From assembly GCA_944371685.1 (NCBI GenBank), contig CALVXV010000041.1:1-9901 (forward strand): 9,901 nt of DNA, read 5' to 3'. Below, in pieces: positions 1-5,716 of the stretch. The position numbers were made by a program, and so were the translations under genes. Below the pieces are notes generated by a model. That model saw only the letters and a program-made list of their open reading frames with translations, was not told where the DNA came from and made no database searches. The DNA is from an uncultured Bacilli bacterium. GTDB taxonomy: Bacteria > Bacillota_I > Bacilli_A > RF39 > UBA660. Position 1 is the first letter of the stretch, and the number at the start of each line of letters is the position of its first letter.

Positions 1-680
1 ACTATAGCTTTTACAAAACCAATTGCTGTCATAACAACAACTAAAATTATACCAACAACACTAATAAGCCAAAATGCGTTAGAAAGAATAACTTTCATAT
101 TATCACTAATAATACTACAAGCTTCACCAACGTTATCAAGTGTATATTCATTTTTACCTGCCCATCCAACTATTGCACCAACATCCACACCAGAATCAGT
201 AAAAGCATCAGGATTCGCTGTTGCTTGCTTAATACATTTTAAAAATTCTTCAGAATTTTCTTCATACGCATTATAGCAATATTTTTGAGCAGCAGATATC
301 TCTTGACCTTGTTCAGTTCTATCCCCTGCTTCATCACTCGTTGCACCAGTTGCATCATCAGCATTAGATGTTGCATCAGAATCAAAATCTTCTGTTGGAT
401 CTTCCCAATTTTCTTTATCTTCGTTAGCTTGTTGTTGACATTTTGCCTTACATTGTGCACATGCCTGACCATTCGGAGCAGTTTTACAAGCATCACTATT
501 ATTACAATTATTCACACATGAACTACTACTCGAACTGCTTGAAGAACTGCCAGACCCAGAAGAATTTCCTAAACAATCTGGCCAATCTGGACTAGTTTGA
601 TTACAAATAGCATTAACTCCATTTATATTAATAAATAATATCCCTACAATTAACAATATAGCTATAAAATATTTTCTCAT
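1..680 (-). CDS. Secreted Ser/Cys-rich protein with C-terminal VirB2-like membrane domain (3' end cut off)
   Basis: The frame opens at ATG 680 and stays open to the left edge (226 codons seen), so the C-terminus is missing. Residues 1-24 look like a Sec signal peptide (RK n-region, long hydrophobic core, cleavage likely after VNA). No lipobox is present: Ile, not Gly or Ala, precedes the first Cys. Then follow a Cys-rich stretch, a run of ten Ser (45-54), a second Cys cluster (55-81), an acidic Asp/Glu/Thr linker (about 87-128), a segment with two more Cys (135, 149), and Cys188 before a membrane helix (about 202-222) ending GFVKAI. That end matches the first helix of the two preceding proteins, which have DFAKAI or DFTKSV there, and those also carry a Cys ahead of the helix. 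I infer a secreted ectodomain fused to the same two-helix fold. It has its own promoter. Function is unknown; a specialised or anchored subunit is a guess. Confidence 0.8.
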   Translation of the reverse strand, partial: MRKYFIAILLIVGILFININGVNAICNQTSPDWPDCLGNSSGSGSSSSSSSSSSCVNNCNNSDACKTAPNGQACAQCKAKCQQQANEDKENWEDPTEDFDSDATSNADDATGATSDEAGDRTEQGQEISAAQKYCYNAYEENSEEFLKCIKQATANPDAFTDSGVDVGAIVGWAGKNEYTLDNVGEACSIISDNMKVILSNAFWLISVVGIILVVVMTAIGFVKAI

Positions 681-713
681 AAAATCCCTTACCTTAATAT
701 ACAATACATAATC

Positions 714-742
714 ATTATAACAAAAATAAGTTTAAAGATAAA
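714..742 (-). promoter_or_regulatory. Extended -10 promoter for the Ser/Cys-rich protein
   Basis: Reading the minus strand, TGTTATAAT (722-714) is a perfect extended -10 element. A weak -35 (TTTATC, 742-737; 3 of 6 consensus bases) sits 17 bases upstream. The predicted start is near 707, giving a leader of about 27 bases with AAGG/AGGG ribosome-binding sequences at 685-695. It lies just after a terminator, so the gene at 680-1 is probably its own transcription unit. Confidence 0.6.
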
Positions 743-763
743 TAATATTATAAAAATAAAAAC

Positions 764-793
764 AAAAAATAGTTATTTTACAATAACCATTTT
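764..793 (-). terminator. Rho-independent terminator after the second VirB2-like gene
   Basis: Minus-strand ATGGTTATT (790-782), loop GTAA (781-778) and AATAACTAT (777-769) form a 9-bp stem with one G-T pair. Flanking A/T bases can extend it, and it is followed by TTTTT, G and further T-rich sequence. It starts right at the stop codon of the 1193-792 gene. The stem is AT-rich but the loop is tight and the T tract is good. The A/T symmetry would also allow it to work from the other side. Confidence 0.65.
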
Positions 794-1193
794 ATTCAGT
801 AATATCTTCTGTTTCATTATTTGTATCCACACCATTAATAAATTTCTTACTACAACTCCAAATATCACTAACAGTTGTACCATCAGGATTAGTTTGATCC
901 TCCACACCAGAAATTAAATTAACAGCTAATTGAACAACAAATACAATTAAAAATACAATTAAAGCAGAAATAAGACGTGAAACAAAAGCTTTTTGATATT
1001 TCTTAATATCTTCTTCTTTTTTAGCCACAACAGACTTCGTAAAATCCATCATACCCCAAATAATAAGTAATATTGGAACTACTATCTTAATACCTTTAAT
1101 AATTGTTGATACTACATTAAATAAAGCATTAGGTACTAAAATACCTTCACATAAAGTCGAATCAGCTGCATCTAACATATAAATTAAATCCAT
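792..1193 (-). CDS. Two-helix membrane protein, TrbC/VirB2 pilin-like (second copy)
   Basis: 133 residues. Two membrane helices (about 28-49 and 74-94) are joined by a short, Lys-rich loop (about 50-73) carrying DFTKSV and a QKAF..RLISA motif. The positive loop suggests it is cytoplasmic, with both ends outside. One Cys lies in each outer end (15 and 114), so a disulfide between the two ends is plausible. There is no signal peptide. The size, the helical hairpin and the IVVPILLIIWGM core resemble TrbC/VirB2-type pilins of type IV secretion, but I rely on topology and size rather than a proven family match. It is a clear paralog of the preceding gene (22-base gap) and probably shares its transcript. 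The ribosome binding site is AGGA about 8 bases before ATG 1193. A polar tail (about 117-133) is longer than in the paralog. Role unknown: a filament subunit or a membrane channel component are the main options. Confidence 0.8.
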   Translation of the reverse strand: MDLIYMLDAADSTLCEGILVPNALFNVVSTIIKGIKIVVPILLIIWGMMDFTKSVVAKKEEDIKKYQKAFVSRLISALIVFLIVFVVQLAVNLISGVEDQTNPDGTTVSDIWSCSKKFINGVDTNNETEDITE

Positions 1194-1215
1194 ATCTCAT
1201 TCCTACTTTCTAAAA

Positions 1216-1572
1216 TTAACTTTCTTGACCATTAATTAATTGCTCTGCACAATCCCAAACAGAACCAGCTTCATTACCTTCACCACCAACAGTAGTAGCA
1301 AGTCTAATAGCAAGTTGAACAATTGTAACAATTAAGAATACAACTACAGCAGCAATAAGTCTTTTCATAAACAATTTTTGACCAGCTTTAATCTTATCTT
1401 CATCTTGACCAATAATTGCTTTTGCAAAGTCAATCATACCCCAAATAATAAGTAATATTGGAACAACGACTTGTATAGCTACTACGACTAAATGCACAAC
1501 GTTACCAATTCCGGTAGGAATACCACCTTGTATAACCTCAGTACAATAATCCAAAGTATTCACTAAATTCAT
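1216..1572 (-). CDS. Two-helix membrane protein, TrbC/VirB2 pilin-like (first copy)
   Basis: 118 residues. Hydrophobic helices lie at about 24-47 and 72-90, with a charged loop between (DFAKAIIGQDEDKIKAGQK). Cys10 and Cys108 sit in the two presumed extracellular ends. The block VPILLIIWGM.DF.K, the RLI.A..VFLIV..VQLA helix and the end W.C....ING are shared with the next gene, showing a tandem duplication. The start is well fixed: a perfect AGGAGG (1586-1581) lies 8 bases before ATG 1572, and a near-consensus promoter lies just upstream. Strong promoter plus strong ribosome binding site suggests an abundant product, as expected for a structural subunit. It directly follows the CpaE gene of the Tad-type cluster, but a terminator and promoter separate the two. 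Family assignment to TrbC/VirB2 is by hairpin topology, size and sequence style; an unrelated small membrane family is possible. Confidence 0.8.
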   Translation of the reverse strand: MNLVNTLDYCTEVIQGGIPTGIGNVVHLVVVAIQVVVPILLIIWGMIDFAKAIIGQDEDKIKAGQKLFMKRLIAAVVVFLIVTIVQLAIRLATTVGGEGNEAGSVWDCAEQLINGQES

Positions 1573-1580
1573 AATTTAAA

Positions 1581-1631
1581 CCTCCTCTTAATCTATATAA
1601 TAAATATACCTTTTATTCCAATCTTTGTCAA
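1581..1631 (-). promoter_or_regulatory. Near-consensus sigma-A promoter and AGGAGG site for the VirB2-like pair
   Basis: On the minus strand the -35 is TTGACA (1631-1626, 6 of 6), the spacer is 17 bases (1625-1609) and the -10 is TATATT (1608-1603, 5 of 6). Transcription should start near 1596, giving a leader of about 24 bases that contains a perfect AGGAGG (1586-1581) 8 bases before ATG 1572. This is the best promoter in the window and has the geometry expected of a strong housekeeping promoter. Confidence 0.8.
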
Positions 1632-1652
1632 TAGAAAAACAAAGCACTTTAC

Positions 1653-1693
1653 AAAAAAAAGAATTACTTAAATATACCCATAATTCCCTTTTT
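1653..1693 (-). terminator. Possible terminator overlapping the end of the CpaE gene
   Basis: Minus-strand GAATTA (1686-1681), a 14-base loop and TAATTC (1666-1661) are followed by eight T (1660-1653). The stem can be extended by two G-T pairs and five A-T pairs between the upstream A run and the T tract. The stem is weak and AT-rich and the loop is large, so read-through is likely. Its place, between the last gene of the Tad-like operon and a strong promoter, makes it plausible. Confidence 0.35.
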
Positions 1694-2668
1694 ATCTTCG
1701 CCTTGATTAGCAGAATCTTGCTTATAAAAACCTAACTTAACAAAAAATTTATCCAATGCCACATTCTCATCACTTTGATCATTAAGTGGCGGAATTTTAG
1801 CAAATACAGTAAGGCCTGTCTCAAATTCAAAATCTGAAACATCTTGATTACTAAGCATACATTGATTCAAAACAATTTTCTTATTTTTATTTCTTTCAAG
1901 TACTTTAGGATCACGAGCCAATAATTTATTAAGTTGTATTTTAGACGGTTCCAATAAATAGATAGTATCATTAGCAAGCATCTCAGCAGCTGAACTAGCA
2001 TTCCCATCAAGTAATATAATATCCGAAGAACCATACTTAGAAATTGTATTACCAAGCTCACCACTAGTCACACTATACATCTTATCCTCGTCAAAATACA
2101 TAAAATCATGCTTATCAACCTCTACAGCTACAACATCATAATTATGTTGTAACTGTTTTTTGGCAATATATATTAAAGTAGTTGCCCCTGCACCAGGAGT
2201 AATATCTTTAAAACATATTACAGAACACTTCTTAAAATCTTGAGCATAACTAACTGTAGCCGGACCAATACCAGACTCATGAGTCGTATCAAGTTGATGA
2301 TATTGTGCTACATCACGATAACTATTAGGATGATCAATAAGCCACTTAACACCATCGACATTCATTGTAAAATTATAAATTCCAACTGATATTAAATCAG
2401 ATAAATACTCTGGAGCAGACGTCTCTGGCGAACCATCAAGTAACAAAACAACCTTATCAACATCCAAAGATAAAGATAACTGCTGTAAAGTCTTGACATC
2501 TTTATAATCTTTTAATGCTGTAACATCTAAAATCATTTTTTGAAAGAAAAAATTTTGAAAAGTATTTATAATCTCATCAACAGTAAATTCCCCATCTAAT
2601 TCCTTTATTATCTCAATATCCAAATTAGATAAAGCTTCACGAAATTTATTAGCAATTATAACATTCAC
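1664..2668 (-). CDS. cpaE: CpaE/TadZ-type pilus localisation ATPase (MinD/ParA-like)
   Basis: 334 residues. The layout is that of CpaE/TadZ: an N-terminal atypical receiver-like alpha/beta domain (about 1-125) and a MinD/ParA-like nucleotide-binding domain (about 147-315). The P-loop reads ITPGAGATT (156-164), the degenerate GG.GATT form typical of CpaE/TadZ, with Ala where ParA and MinD have the signature Lys. The Walker B strand is DIILLDGN (216-223, Asp221). In this family the protein marks where the Tad pilus is built at the membrane; a short Lys/Gly/Phe-rich tail could contact the membrane (inference). The start is GTG 2668: an ATG four bases further in is out of frame, and AAGGTG (2682-2677) sits 8 bases before the GTG. 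It is the last gene of the Tad-like run, whereas cpaE usually lies near cpaB and cpaF. Confidence 0.85.
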   Translation of the reverse strand: MNVIIANKFREALSNLDIEIIKELDGEFTVDEIINTFQNFFFQKMILDVTALKDYKDVKTLQQLSLSLDVDKVVLLLDGSPETSAPEYLSDLISVGIYNFTMNVDGVKWLIDHPNSYRDVAQYHQLDTTHESGIGPATVSYAQDFKKCSVICFKDITPGAGATTLIYIAKKQLQHNYDVVAVEVDKHDFMYFDEDKMYSVTSGELGNTISKYGSSDIILLDGNASSAAEMLANDTIYLLEPSKIQLNKLLARDPKVLERNKNKKIVLNQCMLSNQDVSDFEFETGLTVFAKIPPLNDQSDENVALDKFFVKLGFYKQDSANQGEDKKGIMGIFK

Positions 2669-2676
2669 AGTATCTT

Positions 2677-2685
2677 CACCTTCCT
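2677..2685 (-). promoter_or_regulatory. Ribosome binding site fixing the GTG start of cpaE
   Basis: AGGAAGGTG on the minus strand lies 8 bases ahead of GTG 2668 and overlaps the TAG stop of the upstream gene (2686-2684). Translation of the two genes is therefore probably coupled. The nearby ATG (2664-2662) is out of frame with the CpaE reading frame and would not give this protein. Confidence 0.6.
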
Positions 2686-3157
2686 AACTAGTAATATCAT
2701 TAAATATCATAGTCTCACCATTTACTGGTATTTTAAGTAACCCACCTATAATTGGCAAATCAAAATACATATAAGTAATTACTCTATAATATTTACCACA
2801 TTTACTATTATCATCAGAGCCACATGTATCAAATTCATAAACACAATATTGAAAAGTTCCATCAGAATTAAGTAAAGTTCCATTCCTGCCACCATTACCT
2901 TCAGCAGTTTTAGCACAAACATCAGAGTTTTTATTTAGCCCTACATTAGCCCTATAGCCAATATTACCAAGCCACTCATCTATACGAGCCTCAGTAGCCG
3001 ATGTAAAACCTTGATCCTTCTCAATTTCCTCAACAATTTTATTTTTAGCTTTAAATCCTCTAGAATAAGAAAGAGAACCCATAAACAAAAGAAGTAATAC
3101 AATCACAAAAATAATTATTAAATTAAACACTCCAGCATTTGCTATTGCTTCTTTCAT
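2684..3157 (-). CDS. Minor pilin/TadE-like single-pass protein (copy 2)
   Basis: 157 residues. The protein starts MKEAIANAGV and passes straight into a hydrophobic helix (about 10-30), followed by a charged amphipathic helix (about 31-60) and an ectodomain with four Cys (81, 105, 112, 120). This lollipop layout is that of type IV pilins, pseudopilins and TadE-like proteins. It is a paralog of the preceding gene: both share SY...FK, IGY..N, GTLL, YCVY.F, TY.Y.DLPI.G and a P-V segment near the end. Cys81 and Cys105 line up with the two Cys of the paralog, and Cys112/Cys120 are an added pair. The ATG overlaps the TGA of the preceding gene (ATGA), and AGGTGAG lies about 7 bases upstream, so the two are translationally coupled. 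Likely role: minor or initiating subunit of the Tad-type pilus. I do not recognise a named family for the ectodomain. Confidence 0.8.
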   Translation of the reverse strand: MKEAIANAGVFNLIIIFVIVLLLLFMGSLSYSRGFKAKNKIVEEIEKDQGFTSATEARIDEWLGNIGYRANVGLNKNSDVCAKTAEGNGGRNGTLLNSDGTFQYCVYEFDTCGSDDNSKCGKYYRVITYMYFDLPIIGGLLKIPVNGETMIFNDITS

Positions 3158-3651
3158 AATCTACTCACCTGCTTCTGATCATCACTAAAATTATATATGC
3201 GTTCCCCTTTAGTATAAACCGGTAACTTAAATGCTCCTGCAATCGGTAAATCGACATAAATATAAGTAGTTATTGCATAATTATAATATATAGGCTCTCT
3301 GTCACCATTAGTTTCACCAGTCTCTTTACTACCTCTATCATCACTAAAATAATAAACACAGTATAAATGTTTAGCATTTCTAGCTGTTAATAAAGTTCCA
3401 CCATCTTTAGACTCTGGACACTCACTTTGTCCATTAGGATTAGAAGTATAACCAATACTAACCAAAAAATTTTGCATTTCTTCAATAGATAAATTATTGT
3501 ATCCTTCAAATTTATCTATCATAAAAAGTAATCTTTCATTTACTTTAAATGCTTTATAATAACTAATAGTCGCTGAAAGTAACCCAAACACAATTATAAT
3601 AAACAAAATAATCATATTGTATAAAAATACACTACCTATACCTTCCCGCAC
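3154..3651 (-). CDS. Minor pilin/TadE-like single-pass protein (copy 1)
   Basis: 165 residues from GTG 3651. The N-terminus MREGIGSVFLYN leads at once into a hydrophobic helix (about 8-28), then a charged helix (about 33-62), then an ectodomain with two Cys (78, 98) and a C-terminal beta-rich part containing YVDLPIAGAFKLPV. It is homologous along its length to the next gene, but has a longer polar insert (about 103-120, rich in Asp, Lys and Glu) and a longer tail. No earlier in-frame start is supported, since GGTGAG lies 5 bases before the GTG. It follows the major pilin gene, behind a hairpin-T tract, so expression may depend on read-through from the pilin or operon promoters. Likely a minor pilin or pseudopilin of the Tad-type machine; this rests on topology and context, not on a family match. 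Confidence 0.78.
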   Translation of the reverse strand: MREGIGSVFLYNMIILFIIIVFGLLSATISYYKAFKVNERLLFMIDKFEGYNNLSIEEMQNFLVSIGYTSNPNGQSECPESKDGGTLLTARNAKHLYCVYYFSDDRGSKETGETNGDREPIYYNYAITTYIYVDLPIAGAFKLPVYTKGERIYNFSDDQKQVSRL

Positions 3652-3656
3652 TTTGT

Positions 3657-3665
3657 CTCACCGCC
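3657..3665 (-). promoter_or_regulatory. Ribosome binding site fixing a GTG start
   Basis: GGCGGTGAG on the minus strand (3665-3657) lies 5 bases before GTG 3651. It supports the GTG over the next in-frame ATG (codon 13), which would remove most of the conserved N-terminus. Confidence 0.55.
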
Positions 3666-3677
3666 TTATTATCCAAG

Positions 3678-3700
3678 AAAAACTTGCTTTATAGCAAGCT
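3678..3700 (-). terminator. Intrinsic terminator/attenuator after the major pilin gene
   Basis: Minus-strand CTTGC (3698-3694), loop TATAAA (3693-3688) and GCAAG (3687-3683) form a 5-bp core. An outer G-T and an A-T pair extend it to 7 bp, and the T run follows directly (3682-3678). The hairpin begins about 8 bases after the pilin stop. The short stem suggests partial termination: much pilin-only message with some read-through into the minor pilin genes and cpaE. Confidence 0.6.
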
Positions 3701-3707
3701 ATCAAAT

Positions 3708-3944
3708 TTAATCTGTGTTAGTTGTAGTATCTGATTTTTCAACACAATCTGAATAAGCTGCTGCATCACCATAAGATGTATCACATTCTCCACCAGACCA
3801 TACACCACCAGCATCTGTACAACAAGCACGTTCTGCAGTATTACTCATTAAGTTATTAATAAGTGGTGTAACAACAGCAACGATAACACCAATCAAAATA
3901 ATCGCAACAACTGTTAAGTTAGCCTCTCCTGCTGCTTCTTTCAT
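3708..3944 (-). CDS. Probable major pilin (Flp-like, 78 residues)
   Basis: 78 residues. A very short polar N-terminus (MKEAAGEA) is followed by one hydrophobic helix (about 9-28), then NNLMSNTAERA and a small Cys-rich head with four Cys (41, 42, 54, 67) and an acidic, Thr-rich tail. Small size, one N-terminal helix and a place directly after tadC fit an Flp-type pilin of a type IVc pilus. It lacks the usual Flp leader and the classic Gly followed by E-Y pattern, so processing is unclear (Gly6-Glu7 or Ala4-Ala5 are candidates; no cleavage is also possible). The gene has its own extended -10 promoter, two stacked ribosome binding sequences (AGGAGG 3964-3959 and AGGTGA 3956-3951, the latter 6 bases before the ATG) and a hairpin-T tract after it. 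That arrangement would give a high-copy, separately controlled message. The CC...C pairs echo the repeats of the large protein at the right end. Confidence 0.75.
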   Translation of the reverse strand: MKEAAGEANLTVVAIILIGVIVAVVTPLINNLMSNTAERACCTDAGGVWSGGECDTSYGDAAAYSDCVEKSDTTTNTD

Positions 3945-3971
3945 TCACTATCACCTACCCTCCTATTTTTA

Positions 3972-4000
3972 ATTATAACATAATTTATTTTGTTTGACTA
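3972..4000 (-). promoter_or_regulatory. Extended -10 promoter of the major pilin gene
   Basis: In the 59-base gap after tadC, the minus strand holds TGTTATAAT (3980-3972), a perfect extended -10. TAGTCA (4000-3995, 4 of 6 -35 bases) lies exactly 17 bases upstream. The start is predicted near 3965, just before AGGAGG, so the leader would be about 20 bases. Confidence 0.65.
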
Positions 4001-4003
4001 TAA

Positions 4004-4798
4004 TTAATAATTCATCATCATCATCATTGACAAAAGTAAAAAACCTAAAATACCTCCACCAGTACAGAAAAGCATCATCATCGTTTTATTTTCCATCTTT
4101 TCTAGACGTTCTTTATACTTTTGCTCACGGGCCTTATTCTGTAAAGTAGAAATCGTTCTTGAAAACATAAGTAACTGTTCCTGTTTATTTTCCTGACTAC
4201 CAAGACCCAAACGATAAAGTAATCTCATCATTCTCATTGAATCACGAACCGGATACTCATGTGCAAAATCCATATAAGGTTGCACAGAAGAATCTCCCGC
4301 ATCAATTTTAGCTACCAATTCTTTTAACCCTGACTTAAATAATTCAGGTGCCGTCTCAATTGAACGAGAAAGAGCAACCGGTACAGTATAGTGCTGAACT
4401 AAAATTTCTAGTCCCTTTAAATAGTATGGAAGCATTAAATTAATTTTATGCAAATTTTGCTTATAATAACTACTAAGTTTCATATAAGGTTGTTTAAAAA
4501 ATGCAAAGCCAATTAACAAAGAAAGTAATACATAAGCAAATGATAATTGTTGTAAAAATATAAACAAACAAAATATAATTCCAACAATACCATTACGAAC
4601 TCTAAGTCCATACATTTTCTCTACATCAATGTCACTACCATATCTTATTCTAAGTAAAAATTCATAATCATCTTCCATCAAAATCTTAAAATAAGGTTCT
4701 GTTTCTTTAATAAATTTATTAGAGCTAAAATGATTATTAACCTCAAGTATAAATACCACAATAATCGCAATAATTATAAACATTAAACCAATACTCAT
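4004..4798 (-). CDS. tadC: TadC-type inner platform protein (T2SF family)
   Basis: 264 residues from ATG 4798. Membrane helices lie at about 2-19, 69-101 (two close segments) and 240-257, with a helical cytoplasmic domain between (about 104-238). This is the half-size GspF/T2SF fold of TadC. The family forms, with TadB, the membrane platform on which the CpaF motor acts. The cytoplasmic domain carries LPYYLKGLEILVQH.TVP.ALSRSIE and a long basic helix rich in Lys, Arg and Glu. A longer frame from GTG 4837 would overlap tadB by 38 bases, but has no ribosome binding site; ATG 4798 follows the tadB TGA by one base (TGATATG) and is best explained by stop-start coupling. Internal ATG codons at 4822 and 4816 are also possible, so the start is uncertain by up to 13 residues. 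The gene ends in five consecutive ATG codons followed by Asn-Tyr. Confidence 0.85.
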   Translation of the reverse strand: MSIGLMFIIIAIIVVFILEVNNHFSSNKFIKETEPYFKILMEDDYEFLLRIRYGSDIDVEKMYGLRVRNGIVGIIFCLFIFLQQLSFAYVLLSLLIGFAFFKQPYMKLSSYYKQNLHKINLMLPYYLKGLEILVQHYTVPVALSRSIETAPELFKSGLKELVAKIDAGDSSVQPYMDFAHEYPVRDSMRMMRLLYRLGLGSQENKQEQLLMFSRTISTLQNKAREQKYKERLEKMENKTMMMLFCTGGGILGFLLLSMMMMMNY

Positions 4799-4799
4799 A

Positions 4800-5705
4800 T
4801 CACTCAGCCCCCACATCTTCATTATAATATTTTTCACCAGATAAAATAAAGAATGTATTCAACCAAATAATTCCATGTAACAATAATTGTACCCACCAAT
4901 CTGCTAACATCTCATTATAAGTTTCAATACCAAGCATAAACTGAACAAGCATAACCATCAAATAAAGTATAATACCAAACTGTAAAAACTTTTTATGGAA
5001 AGTTGCTCTATCAATTCTATCACGGTATACACTTTCGACAAGCATATCTATATCCTGGCTCATATTTTCAAGTGATTCACCAGAATCTCTAGAACCTTCA
5101 TTCGTAATTTGTAAAAATAATTGATGCATATTTCTCACTATATAAAAGTCGTATTTCGCATTCATATAACTAATAGATTGATCAATCGTACCATTTTGAT
5201 ACGCCATATCAATCATCATTTTAACATCAGCTTTAACTGGATCTTCAAGTACATTAGAAGAATACACACCTTCTAAAGCCTTAACAAATGATTGCGTAGT
5301 TGCAAACTCCATTATTGTATTTGTTGTATAAACTTGAATTTGTTCAAATATAAACTCACTATAAAGTCTTTTACAACGCAAATATGTTAAATACGGAATA
5401 ACCGCCACAGCCAAAGCAGCATATATAATTGATACCACAATGTTATAAAAATACAAATAAGTAATTACCGCCGCTCCAACTGCAAATACCACAACCTGAA
5501 TTGCATATTGTCTTGGAGTATACTCTTGACCAAGATCCTTAATCTTTGCCCTTATTGTTCTAAATGAATAAGGAGCATACTTATTGTAAATTACACCAAT
5601 TTTTTTATTAATAAATTTATAAACATTATTAGTATTATTATTGTTTCTATATAAAACAATAAATATCGCAATAATTGTAACAAGTAAAAGAATTATAAAT
5701 GTCAT
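4800..5705 (-). CDS. tadB: TadB-type inner platform protein (T2SF family)
   Basis: 301 residues, near the usual TadB length. An N-terminal membrane helix (2-18) is followed by an Asn-rich polar linker, two adjacent helices (about 68-108), a cytoplasmic helical T2SF domain (about 110-240) and a C-terminal helix pair (about 241-260 and 271-289). The domain includes EQIQVYTTNTIMEFATTQSF and a NEGSRDSGESLENMSQDIDML stretch, matching the amphipathic helices where TadB/GspF proteins meet the ATPase. The neighbours cpaF (11-base gap) and tadC (coupled) confirm the assignment. ATG 5705 is preceded by a perfect AGGAGG 5 bases away, and the cpaF stop lies immediately before this AGGAGG. With TadC it should form the inner-membrane platform that passes subunits from membrane to filament. 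Confidence 0.9.
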   Translation of the reverse strand: MTFIILLLVTIIAIFIVLYRNNNNTNNVYKFINKKIGVIYNKYAPYSFRTIRAKIKDLGQEYTPRQYAIQVVVFAVGAAVITYLYFYNIVVSIIYAALAVAVIPYLTYLRCKRLYSEFIFEQIQVYTTNTIMEFATTQSFVKALEGVYSSNVLEDPVKADVKMMIDMAYQNGTIDQSISYMNAKYDFYIVRNMHQLFLQITNEGSRDSGESLENMSQDIDMLVESVYRDRIDRATFHKKFLQFGIILYLMVMLVQFMLGIETYNEMLADWWVQLLLHGIIWLNTFFILSGEKYYNEDVGAE

Positions 5706-5716
5706 AGTACCCTCCT

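Noticed and set aside
239..521. Open frames on both strands inside the Ser/Cys-rich gene
   Set aside because: They overlap the frame 680-1, which has a promoter, a ribosome binding site, a signal peptide and a sensible composition. The alternatives have biased, low-complexity composition and no start signals.
1867..2064. A 65-codon minus-strand frame within cpaE
   Set aside because: It is an out-of-frame shadow of the CpaE nucleotide-binding domain, without its own ribosome binding site.
4013..4027. Five consecutive CAT triplets (ATG on the coding strand) at the end of tadC
   Set aside because: It is a short triplet run coding for a Met stretch at the C-terminus. It could vary between strains, but it would only change the number of Met and is out of frame with the pilin gene.
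4799..4837. GTG 4837 as the start of tadC
   Set aside because: It has no ribosome binding site and forces a 38-base overlap with tadB, whereas ATG 4798 follows the tadB stop by one base. It cannot be fully excluded.
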